From: Brucella gallinifaecis
GTDB taxonomy: Bacteria > Pseudomonadota > Alphaproteobacteria > Rhizobiales > Rhizobiaceae
Assembly (NCBI RefSeq): GCF_006476605.1
Contig: NZ_ML636800.1
Location: 310,001-374,000, forward strand
Direction of reading: 5' to 3'
DNA length: 64,000 nt
Under the pieces are notes generated by a model, which worked only from the letters and a program-made list of their open reading frames with translations, was not told where the DNA came from and ran no database searches. Positions 9,886 to 18,728 of this stretch are shown piece after piece. The translations under genes and the position numbers were made by a program. Numbering within the stretch: position 1 is the stretch's first letter; each line of letters opens with the position of its first letter.

Positions 9886-10230
9886 ATGGATATTCGCCAG
9901 ATCGACGATAACTACTCAGTCACCGGACAAATCTCGCCGGATGATGTGCGTGATATTGCGGCTGAAGGCTTTCAGACAATTATCTGCAATCGTCCAGATG
10001 GCGAAGAAGGGCCAAACCAGCCGGTTTTTGCAGAAGTTGCAAAAGTGGCCGAAAAAGTGGGCATCAAAGCCTATTACATCCCGGTTGTCGGTGGACAGCT
10101 CACCCAGGAGAATGTCGACGAAATGGCTTCTGCACTTGCCGAAGCCGAAGGTCCAATTCTGGGTTATTGTCGCTCTGGCACACGCTCTACGAATATTTAC
10201 GGTATCGTCCAGAGCCAAAAGCGCGGATAA
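9886..10230 (+). CDS. TIGR01244-type phosphatase/sulfurtransferase domain protein
   Basis: A 114-residue stand-alone domain of the TIGR01244 (DUF442) family, related to dual-specificity phosphatases and found fused to metallo-beta-lactamase folds in Blh-type sulfur-oxidising proteins. The signature active-site loop is present as YCRSGTRST near residue 93, with Cys and Arg of the C-x-x-G-x-R motif intact. The N-terminus MDIRQIDDNYSVTGQISPDDV is typical. It may act as a small phosphatase or persulfide transferase; the substrate is not known. It is monocistronic as far as can be seen. Confidence 0.85.
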   Translation: MDIRQIDDNYSVTGQISPDDVRDIAAEGFQTIICNRPDGEEGPNQPVFAEVAKVAEKVGIKAYYIPVVGGQLTQENVDEMASALAEAEGPILGYCRSGTRSTNIYGIVQSQKRG

Positions 10231-10299
10231 AGAATGAGCGCAAACTATATGGACGGTGTTGCCTCAAAGGCATTCTAACAGTCTTTGCAAACATGGTGA

Positions 10300-10671
10300 T
10301 CATCGTCCAGTCGTGCGCGGGCCAAAAAAGCGGGGGTTTGTAAACCGGGTGCGGCGAACATTATGTAGCGAATATTGGCGATAATAGCTCATCGCCGTAC
10401 GAACCGCCGTTGCGATAACACCGCCGGCAACCATCACCCAACCAATGATCTGCGGCCAGTTAAAGCTTTCGATACCGGCGCTTAAAGCCACAATAACAAC
10501 ACCGGCCCAAAGAACTGCAGCTGTACGACGCCAGAAAACCGGATTTGTTTCATCAAATACTGCCTTCCATAGCGAAAGCACAAGACAGGCGAAGAAAACG
10601 GCTGCCGCCAAACCAATGTTCAGCAACTCGACCGGAAGCCACTGTTGCGTATTCAGCATAGTTTCCACCAT
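10300..10671 (-). CDS. Small membrane protein of unknown function
   Basis: A 123-residue protein with three predicted spans (about residues 16-34, 46-64 and 75-92) and a basic, arginine-rich C-terminal tail (RRTRFTNPRFFGPRTTGR). The frame extends upstream to 10800, but the ATG at 10671 is preceded by GGAAGGA at a good spacing, and the upstream extension is polar with no sign of conservation, so I use the internal start. I do not recognise the family. It stands alone between a rightward and a leftward transcription unit. Confidence 0.65.
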   Translation of the reverse strand: MVETMLNTQQWLPVELLNIGLAAAVFFACLVLSLWKAVFDETNPVFWRRTAAVLWAGVVIVALSAGIESFNWPQIIGWVMVAGGVIATAVRTAMSYYRQYSLHNVRRTRFTNPRFFGPRTTGR

Positions 10672-11023
10672 CTTATTCCTTCCGCGCATCTGGCATTGAC
10701 TTGACTTGTCTTTGCATCTCAGGCCTGTTTTTTGCATCTCAGGATTGCGCGGTCTTGTTTCAATTATGACCATTGAGCTTTCGTTTTGTGGTAGAAACAT
10801 GGAAATAATGCCGGGATACAGTCACATATTATTGCGTTCACGCGAAATATCGTGTTGAAATCATTCATCAATCCACGCCAAGCATAATGCTTTAGCATAG
10901 CAAAGCCTTTGATAGATCAGCATTTTTTGAATTTATGAATAGTCGACAACAATGACAGAGAACACGTTAAAGTCGCAAACTATAACGGCATTGTAACAAT
11001 TTGATATTGCAGAATTTCTATAA
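10672..11023. other. Intergenic region, no gene seen
   Basis: About 350 bp between the small membrane protein and the 3' end of the iron permease gene. It is AT-rich from 10801 onward. I see no convincing reading frame with a ribosome-binding site, no RNA gene and no clear hairpin. Confidence 0.6.
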
Positions 11024-12709
11024 TTAACTGTGACGACTGCCCAAACGCCGCCCTATACGTGAAAGCAGAATGACCGGCAGAATTCCAACAACCACAATTG
11101 CCAGTGCTGCCACCGACGCCTCTTCATAGGTTCCGCGTGCAGCCTCACCATAAAGATGTGTGGCAAAGGTTTCTATATTAAGTGGACGCAATAAAAGCGT
11201 TGCCGGTAGTTCTTTGACACAATCGACAAAAACCAGCAGACCTGCGGCAATAATCGCTGTTTTTGAAAGCGGCAAATGGACCTCATGGAAAGTAGCCGTG
11301 ACGCCACGACCAAGTGTACGGGAAGCGTGGTCAAGCGATTGGGGAATGCGCTCAAGACCGGCATCAATACCGCCAGCAGAGATTGCCATAAAGCGTGCAA
11401 CATAAGCGTAAACAATAGCCCCGCCTGTGCTGATCAGCAATAATCCGGTAGAGAGACCGAAAAACGTGCTGAAAACCTGATCGAAAAAACGGTCTACCGC
11501 ACCGGATACAATCATGATGCCGATGGCAATCACTGTTCCGGGCGCTGCATAGCCCATAGTAGAAAAACGGTAAAACCACCGCGAAGCCGTGCCAGGAAAC
11601 AACCGCATTGCATAGGCCACCATCATACCAAACAGCAAAACCAGCACGGTTGCCACCGTTGCCAGCATGACAGTGTTGAAAGCTTCAGCAGCCAGACGGG
11701 GCGAGATACCCGCAAAACCTATACGTTTGGCCGCTTCGATAACAAGATATGTGGCAGGCAGGATGAAACCGATAATGATGGGAACCATACAGACAATAAA
11801 CAACCACAGGCCTTTGATACCCCTGACTTTCAGTGGCTCGAAACCGCGTGAATGGCGAATATTGGAAGAAAAACGCTGTTTACGCCTCGCCCAGCGTTCG
11901 ATTGAAACGATCGCCACAACCAGCAGCAAAAGCGCCAGAGCGAGCTGGGCTGCGCCGGGCAAATCAAAGCGCGTTACCCAGGTCGTATAAATTGAAACTG
12001 TTAGGGTCCGTACGCCCAGAAATTCAGCGGCGCCGACATCGTTGAGCGCTTCCATCAAGGCAAGGCTGACACCAACGGCCACGGCTGGGCGTGCCAGCGG
12101 CAGTGCAACGCGCCAGAATATTCCTCTGCGGCTAACGCCCAAAGTGCGTGCCGCCTCGATCAGGCTTGCGGACTGCGTCAGAAACATGGCCCGCGTTGAA
12201 ATATAAACATAGGGATAAAGCACGAAACCAAGCAGAATTATGCAGCCCGTCATCGATCGAATATCGGGTAACCGAAACTGCCGCGGTGTTTCAAACCCCA
12301 GCACAAAGCGGATCGCAGTTTGTATCGGCCCAATCGGATGCAGAATATCAAGATAAGCATAGGCGATGATATAGGTTGGCACCGCCAGAGGCAGCAACAG
12401 CGCCCATTCCAATATAGCTCGTCCGCGAAAGTCATATGCTGTGACCAACCATGCGCTAAAGGTGCCAACCAATGCAGTGATAAGTCCAACGCCTGCCAAT
12501 AATATGATTGTATCGATAAAGGCCGTAGCGAAAATCGTCGAGAAAATATGGCTCCACAGTCCTGATGAGCCACGAAATGCTTCGATAACAAGCGCCAGCA
12601 CTGGCAAACATACCAAGAGCGCAATCAAACCGGAAAGCCACAGCCAGCCGCGCCCCGAACGGGTGCGATTAAGCATGGATAACGATGTTGCGTGCACAGG
12701 TTCCGCCAC
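11024..12709 (-). CDS. Ferric iron ABC importer permease (FbpB/SfuB type, fused two-domain)
   Basis: A 561-residue inner membrane permease made of two homologous halves of about six spans each, the architecture of Fe(III) permeases such as FbpB and SfuB. An EAA-type loop appears in each half: IEAARTLGVSRRGIFWRVALPLARPA near residue 190 and LDHASRTLGRGVTATFHEVHLPLSKTA near 465. It is the last gene of the operon ATPase, binding protein, permease, starting 74 bp after the binding-protein stop. With that protein's tyrosine pair the substrate is most likely ferric iron. Confidence 0.9.
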   Translation of the reverse strand: MAEPVHATSLSMLNRTRSGRGWLWLSGLIALLVCLPVLALVIEAFRGSSGLWSHIFSTIFATAFIDTIILLAGVGLITALVGTFSAWLVTAYDFRGRAILEWALLLPLAVPTYIIAYAYLDILHPIGPIQTAIRFVLGFETPRQFRLPDIRSMTGCIILLGFVLYPYVYISTRAMFLTQSASLIEAARTLGVSRRGIFWRVALPLARPAVAVGVSLALMEALNDVGAAEFLGVRTLTVSIYTTWVTRFDLPGAAQLALALLLLVVAIVSIERWARRKQRFSSNIRHSRGFEPLKVRGIKGLWLFIVCMVPIIIGFILPATYLVIEAAKRIGFAGISPRLAAEAFNTVMLATVATVLVLLFGMMVAYAMRLFPGTASRWFYRFSTMGYAAPGTVIAIGIMIVSGAVDRFFDQVFSTFFGLSTGLLLISTGGAIVYAYVARFMAISAGGIDAGLERIPQSLDHASRTLGRGVTATFHEVHLPLSKTAIIAAGLLVFVDCVKELPATLLLRPLNIETFATHLYGEAARGTYEEASVAALAIVVVGILPVILLSRIGRRLGSRHS

Positions 12710-12783
12710 CTTGGTCGACCCTTATATTACAACGCCGGCGCAATGATTTTGCACCGGCGTCGTTTTATAGATATAAGCCGATT

Positions 12784-13824
12784 TTAATTATCAAAACCGA
12801 CTTTGTCGACCAGTTCACTGGCCTGTTTGCGATGCTTGACGATTTCCGAAAGCGGCACGGTATCAATCTTCAGCTCACCGAAAGATTCAACAATTGGATC
12901 AACCGGGGCACCGGGCTTGACCGGATATTCGAAATTCGCTTTTGCATAAAGCTGCTGGGCTTCGTCTGAAACAAGATATTCAAGAAGCTTGACGGCTTCA
13001 TCCTTGTTCGGAGCGTTTTTGGCAACGGCTGCACCGCTGATATTTACCTGCGTGCCACCATTGGCAAAGGTTGGAAGAATAACCTTAATTCCCTCACCCC
13101 ATGTCTTCTGTTCGTCGCCGCTCTTGCCCGAGCGCATCAGACCAACATAATAAGAGTTGGCAACGGCAATATCGCAGATACCACCAACGATATCCTTGGC
13201 ACCATCACGATCACCACCGGCTGCCTTGCGTGCCAGATTGGCTTTCAGGCCAGTGAGCCACTCTTCCGTCTTTTCAGCACCATGATGCGCAATGTAATCA
13301 GCGATCAGAGCCGTATTATATGGATGCTGACCGGCACGGATACAGATCTTGCCCTTCCACTTCGGATCGGCCAGTTCTTCATAAGTGATCTCGTCAAGTT
13401 CTAGATCCTTGTCTGCATAGACAACACGTGCACGCATCGACAAACCGAACCAGTTGTCATTTGCATCGCGGAGCTGAGCAGGAATGGCAGACTTGAGAGC
13501 AGCAGAATCGACAGGTTGAGTAAGACCCTTATCAACAAAATCAACCAGATTGCCTGCATCAACAGTCATCAGAATGTCGGCGGGAGATTTTTCACCTTCG
13601 GAAGCAACACGTTCAGCGAGGCCATCCTTAAGGAAAACAGTATTAACGGTCGTTCCCGTCTTTTCCTTATAGGCATCAAGCAAAGGCTGAATCAGGCCTG
13701 GCTCGCGCGTCGTGTAAATATTGACCTCATTTGCATTTGCAGCACCTGAGAGAAACGTCGCAGCCATGAGTACAAGTCCAGCACGTGCGATCTTGGGCAT
13801 ATTACCTCCGAAAATATGGTTCAT
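12784..13824 (-). CDS. Ferric iron-binding periplasmic protein (FbpA/FutA type)
   Basis: A 346-residue periplasmic binding protein; a signal peptide spans about residues 10-31 (ARAGLVLMAATFLSGAANA). The mature start EVNIYTTREPGLIQPLLDAYKEKTG and the tyrosine pair in DIAVANSYYVGLM, which coordinates Fe(III) in FbpA, FutA and IdiA, assign it to ferric iron uptake. The first ATG at 13824 lacks a clear Shine-Dalgarno; the ATG at 13800 (MPKIARAG) is preceded by CGGAGGTAAT and is a good alternative. It lies between the ATPase gene upstream and the permease gene downstream. Confidence 0.9.
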   Translation of the reverse strand: MNHIFGGNMPKIARAGLVLMAATFLSGAANANEVNIYTTREPGLIQPLLDAYKEKTGTTVNTVFLKDGLAERVASEGEKSPADILMTVDAGNLVDFVDKGLTQPVDSAALKSAIPAQLRDANDNWFGLSMRARVVYADKDLELDEITYEELADPKWKGKICIRAGQHPYNTALIADYIAHHGAEKTEEWLTGLKANLARKAAGGDRDGAKDIVGGICDIAVANSYYVGLMRSGKSGDEQKTWGEGIKVILPTFANGGTQVNISGAAVAKNAPNKDEAVKLLEYLVSDEAQQLYAKANFEYPVKPGAPVDPIVESFGELKIDTVPLSEIVKHRKQASELVDKVGFDN

Positions 13825-13827
13825 TGG

Positions 13828-13857
13828 GAACTATATGTTATGCAATCGAACTATATG
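13828..13857. repeat. Direct repeat pair upstream of the iron-binding protein gene
   Basis: GAACTATATG occurs at 13828-13837 and 13848-13857, exactly 20 bp apart, on the same face of the helix. It lies in the 81-bp gap before the iron-binding protein gene. It could be a regulator site; no assignment is made. Confidence 0.5.
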
Positions 13858-13905
13858 AACTCGATTTTGCCGGGTCAATTAAACCGGGAAATAAATATGA
13901 GCTTA

Positions 13906-15033
13906 TTACTCATTATTTTGAAAAAGCAGTACCTTTTCCCAGTTTATCCGAACGAAAACCGAAGTTGCACCTTCCATTACGTGATGGTCAGTGCGTACAC
14001 GCAAAGACTGTCCGCTCCCATCAAGACGGATCAGCAACTCTTCGGTCTCACCAAAATAGGTCCGTGTTTCAATCTGTCCGCTTAAAGCGCCCTCAGTGTC
14101 ATCGATGAGGACTTCAATGTCACGCGGTCGGACATAAACAAGGACTTCGCGGTGAGAGGCAAAGTCATTTGCCACATCAAAGCAACCCAGCGGACTTTCA
14201 ATTGTTCTGCCACAAACCTTGCCGGTAAATGCGTTGAAATCACAGAAAAAATCAGCCGCATAACGGCTGTTCGGTCGGTTATGCAGGTCACGGGGCGAGC
14301 CTTGCTGGACAATTTCGCCCGATCGCATCAAGACAACGCGATCTCCTGTAGATAATGCTTCTTCGGCTTCATGTGTCACGATAATGACCGGCGTACCAAG
14401 AGCGCGCAGAAGCGACAGGGTTTCACTGCGTACACGCGCACGTAAACCGCGATCGAGATTAGAAAATGGCTCATCCATCAACAAAAGATCAGGTTTTGGA
14501 GCCAAAGCCCTGATGAGCGCCACGCGCTGCTGCTCGCCACCCGAAAGCATATGGGGATAACGGTCTGCCATCGAAGCAAGGCCTACAAGGTTCAGTAGTT
14601 CATTGACGCGGCTGATTGCCTGCTCTTTATAAATTTTACGCAAGCCAAACAGCACATTTTCACGCACGCTCAAATGTGGAAATAATGCGTAATCCTGAAA
14701 AACTACACCAATATTGCGTTTTTCCGGCTCAACGAAAATCGATGGTCCAACCAGTCTTCGCTCACCCATGCTAAGCAGGCCCTCATCTGGTGCATCAATG
14801 CCTGCAATGATCCGCAACAAGGAAGTCTTTCCGCACCCTGAATGCCCAACCAGACTGATAATTTCACCTGGCTGTACATCAAGCGATATATTATTGAGCG
14901 CACGCACTGTTCCAAACTGCCGGCTTATGCCTGAAAGCATCAGCGCCGGAGCCGTCTCATTATCGAACATGATGTTCTGCTGGGTCTTTGCATCCATAGA
15001 TGAGGCCGAAAGTCCTGTTATCATGAAATGCAT
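13906..15033 (-). CDS. Ferric iron ABC importer ATP-binding protein (FbpC type)
   Basis: A 375-residue ABC ATPase. Walker A is VGHSGCGKTSLLR, the Q-loop VVFQDYALFPHLSV, signature MLSGGEQQRVALIRAL, Walker B LLLMDEPFSNLD and the switch IVTHEAEEA. The C-terminal 120 residues form a TOBE/Fe-type regulatory domain including YVRPRDIEVL. Several in-frame ATGs exist near the start (15033, 15024, 14997, 14970); none has a strong Shine-Dalgarno, so the start is uncertain within about 20 residues. It is the first gene of the leftward iron importer operon and diverges from the oxidoreductase at 15203. A Fur-like palindrome lies 78 bp upstream. Confidence 0.88.
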   Translation of the reverse strand: MHFMITGLSASSMDAKTQQNIMFDNETAPALMLSGISRQFGTVRALNNISLDVQPGEIISLVGHSGCGKTSLLRIIAGIDAPDEGLLSMGERRLVGPSIFVEPEKRNIGVVFQDYALFPHLSVRENVLFGLRKIYKEQAISRVNELLNLVGLASMADRYPHMLSGGEQQRVALIRALAPKPDLLLMDEPFSNLDRGLRARVRSETLSLLRALGTPVIIVTHEAEEALSTGDRVVLMRSGEIVQQGSPRDLHNRPNSRYAADFFCDFNAFTGKVCGRTIESPLGCFDVANDFASHREVLVYVRPRDIEVLIDDTEGALSGQIETRTYFGETEELLIRLDGSGQSLRVRTDHHVMEGATSVFVRINWEKVLLFQNNE

Positions 15034-15110
15034 ATAAATGACTTGGACTGCTTTGCCAATAAAACACGACTAAACATGTCAGGCATTGAGTAAAAAGTTC
15101 CTGTTCCTAT

Positions 15111-15120
15111 GATAATTATC
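15111..15120. promoter_or_regulatory. Fur-box-like palindrome upstream of the iron importer operon
   Basis: GATAATTATC is a perfect 10-bp palindrome matching the core of Fur recognition sequences. It is 78 bp upstream of the importer ATPase start and 83 bp upstream of the divergent oxidoreductase. In Rhizobiales iron control is often by RirA or Irr, so the true regulator is uncertain. Confidence 0.4.
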
Positions 15121-15202
15121 GCCACTATCCAGTTGAAAAATCTGAAAAATAGCGCAATGTTTTCAAATAGTAATTTGATATTTCCATTGCAGGAGTCTGA
15201 GC

Positions 15203-16531
15203 ATGGGGCCAATCACCGATAAGGTGGAAACCAGCAATCATTTGCCACGGGAAACGAAAGTCGCCATTATCGGCGGCGGTGTGATTGGCGTATCGACAGC
15301 TCTTTTTCTGGCCGAAAGCGGCATTCCTGTTGCCCTGTTTGAAAAAGGTGAAATTGCGGGCGAGCAATCAAGCCGAAACTGGGGCTGGTGCCGCCGCACG
15401 GGGCGTGACAGTCGCGAACTGCCGCTGATTGTTGAAAGCATGCGCCTGTGGGAAGGAATGAATGAGCGTGTAGAACGCGAGACCGGCTTTCGCGTTACCG
15501 GAATCGCTTATACAGCTGAAAAAGAAGAAGAAATTAACCGCTATGCAGAGTGGATTAAAATTGCCAGCGAGCATGGCATTGAAACACAAATCTTAAATGC
15601 TCAACAAGCAGCAGAACTTGTGCCCGGAATAACACGACCACTCAAAGGCGGAATGATAACACCCCTTGATGGCCGTGCGGAGCCACAAAAAGCAGTACCT
15701 GCTTTCGCAGCCAAAGCACAGGAACTGGGCGCAGATATTATGCAAAATTGCGCGGTGCGGGAGATTGAGACTACCAATGGCCGCGTCTCGGCAGTTCTGA
15801 CAGAAAAAGGTCGCGTGGCATGCGAAGCAATTGTCGTTGCTGGCGGCGCCTGGTCGCGTCTGATCATATCATCATTTGATGCTCATCTGCCGCAATTGAA
15901 AGTACGTTCATCTGTTTTTCGCACAGCACCTGTCGAAGGCAATGTAGAACCCGCAGTCGCATTTTCAGACTTTGCGTTGCGCAAGCGACTGGACGGCGGC
16001 TATACAGTTGCGAGCCTTGGCGGCTCCATCGCCGACATTGTACCCGACAGTTTCCGTTTCTTTCGCGATTTCATTCCCTCGCTTGCAACCGAATGGAAAT
16101 CTCTGCGCTTTCGTTTTGGCGAACGCTTTTTCGAAGAAGCTTTCCAGTGGAAACTGCGTCCTGCGGATCAGGTTTCAGTGTTTGAAAAAATCCGCACCCT
16201 TGATCCGGCCCCACACCGGGCAGCAAATGCGGCGATACTTGCTAAACTAAAAGCGGCCATTCCATCCTTTAAATCTGCAACCATCGCTCAGGAATGGGCT
16301 GGCCTGATTGATACCATGCCGGATGTAATTCCGGTTATTTCACCCTTGCCAGGCATTGATGGACTGATCATAGCCACAGGTTTTTCGGGCCATGGCTTTG
16401 GGATCGGCCCCGGCGCAGGGCGTTTGATCGCGGATATGGTCAGCGGTAAAACGCCGATCGTTGATCCAGCGCCGTTCCATATCTCACGCTTCTCTGATGG
16501 TTCAAAAATCCGCATCGAGAACTGGGGCTGA
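15203..16531 (+). CDS. FAD-dependent amine/D-amino acid oxidoreductase (DadA-like, DAO family)
   Basis: A 442-residue flavoprotein with an N-terminal dinucleotide-binding fold: KVAIIGGGVIGVSTALFLAESG around residues 19-40, then a conserved FAD motif at SSRNWGWCRRTGRD. The C-terminal FAD-contact segment IATGFSGHGFGIGPGAGRLIAD near residue 392 is typical of the DAO family (D-amino acid dehydrogenase, sarcosine oxidase and relatives). It probably oxidises a secondary amine or D-amino acid; the exact substrate is not visible. AGGAG precedes the ATG. It is divergent from the iron importer, sharing the 169-bp intergenic region with its Fur-like site. Confidence 0.85.
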   Translation: MGPITDKVETSNHLPRETKVAIIGGGVIGVSTALFLAESGIPVALFEKGEIAGEQSSRNWGWCRRTGRDSRELPLIVESMRLWEGMNERVERETGFRVTGIAYTAEKEEEINRYAEWIKIASEHGIETQILNAQQAAELVPGITRPLKGGMITPLDGRAEPQKAVPAFAAKAQELGADIMQNCAVREIETTNGRVSAVLTEKGRVACEAIVVAGGAWSRLIISSFDAHLPQLKVRSSVFRTAPVEGNVEPAVAFSDFALRKRLDGGYTVASLGGSIADIVPDSFRFFRDFIPSLATEWKSLRFRFGERFFEEAFQWKLRPADQVSVFEKIRTLDPAPHRAANAAILAKLKAAIPSFKSATIAQEWAGLIDTMPDVIPVISPLPGIDGLIIATGFSGHGFGIGPGAGRLIADMVSGKTPIVDPAPFHISRFSDGSKIRIENWG

Positions 16532-16611
16532 AAACAGAGAAAGCTTATCAGGATGCAATTGGTGAATAAATAGATATAGGATTCCCATTACTTAAGCATA
16601 AAAGGAATACT

Positions 16612-17379
16612 CTAATCGATCGGTAATTCTCTGCGTGACCAGTCTTTTTTAGGGATCAGATCACCAATTGCATATTGGAACGATGAAACGGTCAAATCCT
16701 GCGGGTTAATTTTACAATCAAAATCCAGATTGTACCAATTTGCATGACTTCGGAAGGCTCCTCCAAACATTTTCAAACTGGATTCCGTCAAATTGCCTCC
16801 CTTTCGTGCCATCATATCAGGAGTAATATCTGGTCGTTTATGCCGTATTTGCTCCAAAGCCTCTATCCCACAAATCTGGATAACCCGATCTGTTGGCGAA
16901 AGCTTTCCCAAAGCCTGTTTAACATTTGGATTTGAAAGGGCGTCTTTTGAATAAATTTTCTCGGCCTTCACCATCTTTGTTTCTGCCTTCACCGGATGAA
17001 CCAGACTGGTGGGAGAGTTCTTTGCACTCAGCACTGGCTCGCGGGTCACTGCTTCATCCTGATGAGATCCGATTGCACTTTCCGCTGGCTCAGATATGTC
17101 GGAATCTTCTTGTTCCGAGGGTTTTACAGGATTAATTTTAGCGTTTTCTTTTTCAGCATCTGCTGCAGTTTCAAACGCTTTTTGCTTTGCTTCAACTTGG
17201 GCAGCGCCATCCGTTTTCTGCTCAGGCCTGGCCTGAAACGGAGGAACCAGTTCGACTTTTATATCCTCTGGCTGGATAGAATGCATTGATACAGGGAACG
17301 TAATCAGCAGCAAGGCAAGAACTGCAGCATGCAAACCAACTGAGACCAGGCAGCCCAATATGGCATCTTTCTCAACCAC
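16612..17379 (-). CDS. DUF930 domain protein with TonB-like N-terminal architecture
   Basis: A 255-residue protein. Residues about 8-30 form one membrane span (LGCLVSVGLHAAVLALLLITF), followed by a charged, low-complexity linker rich in Glu, Lys and Ala (about 40-140), then a C-terminal DUF930 domain (about 155-255) with the family cysteines in IQICGIEALEQI and LDFDCKINPQDL and the GGAFRSHANWYNL block. The anchored-linker-globular layout resembles TonB or TolA, but the C-terminal fold is a different, uncharacterised Rhizobiales family. It is probably periplasmic. No function is known. Confidence 0.85.
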   Translation of the reverse strand: MVEKDAILGCLVSVGLHAAVLALLLITFPVSMHSIQPEDIKVELVPPFQARPEQKTDGAAQVEAKQKAFETAADAEKENAKINPVKPSEQEDSDISEPAESAIGSHQDEAVTREPVLSAKNSPTSLVHPVKAETKMVKAEKIYSKDALSNPNVKQALGKLSPTDRVIQICGIEALEQIRHKRPDITPDMMARKGGNLTESSLKMFGGAFRSHANWYNLDFDCKINPQDLTVSSFQYAIGDLIPKKDWSRRELPID

Positions 17380-17697
17380 CGATAATCATCTCTTCATTGC
17401 GTTACAATCTGGCCGTTATAATCAGCGATTACCTCAAATAAAAACCATTGCTCAAGCCAGAACATATTTTTCCTTTCAAGCTCCAGAAAAGAAAATTTCT
17501 CCTTGCCAAGCACCATCGCTTAGATAGATCATGGTTAATTATATGCTGTCGTATTTCGTGAGGTGAAGTTCAATACGGCAGCTACATGCAGATACATAAT
17601 GACTTGCAATGACTTATTTAACCGCATTTGCGGAATGATGCATTAACATTTCCGTAAGTGCCTGAAGCTGAACCATATTAGAAGAGAGGAAACAGAA
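17380..17697. other. Intergenic region upstream of two divergent genes
   Basis: A 318-bp gap between the DUF930 gene (leftward) and the orphan at 17698 (rightward). It must carry both promoters. I see no small gene with a good ribosome-binding site and no strong palindrome; the only clear signal is the GAGAGGAAAC ribosome-binding site just before 17698. Confidence 0.5.
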
Positions 17698-18042
17698 ATG
17701 TCCAGTTTGCTGCCTCCACTTCATGACGGCCATGCACCAATTTATTTGCATCATGCATTTCAGGACGCAATCGATGCCTATGAAGACTGGAAATTTGAAA
17801 CGGCTGAACCAGTCGTCGCAATCAATGGTAAAGTGACACGCATTAGCGTTGTTTTCCGGCGATTATGGAGCTGTACTGATATCGTTCCACGCCACACGCT
17901 TGAGGCATTGAAAGACATTGTCCCATCAAATCTCGTCCATAAAGACCGGTGGAAAGACAAGGCTACATTTGCCGAAGCTGCCCATCTGATGCGGACAGCG
18001 CTTGAATGGCGTAAGGCACGTCGTCTGCCACTCGTCTGCTAA
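17698..18042 (+). CDS. Hypothetical protein, 114 residues
   Basis: A soluble-looking protein without signal peptide or membrane span. It has mixed composition, with a central segment AINGKVTRISVVFRRLWSCTDIVPRHTLEAL and a helical, basic C-terminus. A GAGAGGAAAC ribosome-binding site 8 bp before the ATG and an intrinsic terminator just after the stop (18058-18087) support it as a real single-gene unit. I do not recognise the family. Confidence 0.7.
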   Translation: MSSLLPPLHDGHAPIYLHHAFQDAIDAYEDWKFETAEPVVAINGKVTRISVVFRRLWSCTDIVPRHTLEALKDIVPSNLVHKDRWKDKATFAEAAHLMRTALEWRKARRLPLVC

Positions 18043-18057
18043 ACTTGCCAATCATGC

Positions 18058-18087
18058 AAAACGGGCAGGTTTCATCTTGCCCGTTTT
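18058..18087. terminator. Bidirectional intrinsic terminator
   Basis: AAAACGGGCA and its exact complement TGCCCGTTTT around a 10-nt loop lie between the convergent ends of the orphan at 17698 and the TerB-like gene at 18106. T runs occur in both directions. Confidence 0.85.
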
Positions 18088-18105
18088 CAATCAACCATCT
18101 GAATT

Positions 18106-18516
18106 TCAGAGCTTACGAAAACGCACACGCGCACTGCGCTCAATGGCAGCAACTGTCAGCTCATCCAATGCCCAGCGATCACGCAGCATCTGCAAAAATT
18201 CAAGCTCTTCCTGTTCGACATGAAGGTCAGCAGCCGCCACTTCAACAGCCAGTGCATAGGCCGTATCATAGAGCTTCTCTGGCATGGCCTTATGTGCAAG
18301 ATCAAGAATTCGCTCCAGACCGTCCTCATCCGCAAGCAATGCATAACAATCACTTGCAAGCTTTGGCAAGCGAGCGGCATCAAATCCCTGAAAAACCGGC
18401 AAACGTGAAACCACATTGCTGATTGATGCAAGTTCCGCATCAGTCATGGTTGTATCGGCTGCCGAAGTTGTCACCATGATGTAAACGAGAGCGTCATGCG
18501 GTGAAATCTTGCTCAT
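18106..18516 (-). CDS. TerB-like (tellurite resistance B family) protein
   Basis: A 136-residue all-helical protein of the TerB/DjlA N-terminal family. It has two similar helical repeats with the acidic motifs [14 protein letters not shown] and [15 protein letters not shown], the places where this family coordinates metal. The ATG at 18516 is chosen because AGGAG stands seven bases upstream; the frame is open to 18561. Family members occur in stress and tellurite resistance systems, but no other ter genes are here, so the role is unassigned. Confidence 0.82.
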   Translation of the reverse strand: MSKISPHDALVYIMVTTSAADTTMTDAELASISNVVSRLPVFQGFDAARLPKLASDCYALLADEDGLERILDLAHKAMPEKLYDTAYALAVEVAAADLHVEQEELEFLQMLRDRWALDELTVAAIERSARVRFRKL

Positions 18517-18728
18517 CAAATGCTCCTGCATCCGGTAACTGGAATCATAAATCAAGGTCAATCACTCAGAAACCTATGAAGCTTGTTGCAGTTGTGCAAG
18601 GAAATTCGGCAGCAATTAGCTTGGCAAAGATTGACGTTCGCGTCATGGCACGCCATAGAGCAGTGGCACTTTGTGCGTTTAAATTATCATCAATTAAAAA
18701 GCTCTTCACAGGACATCAGGATAACATC

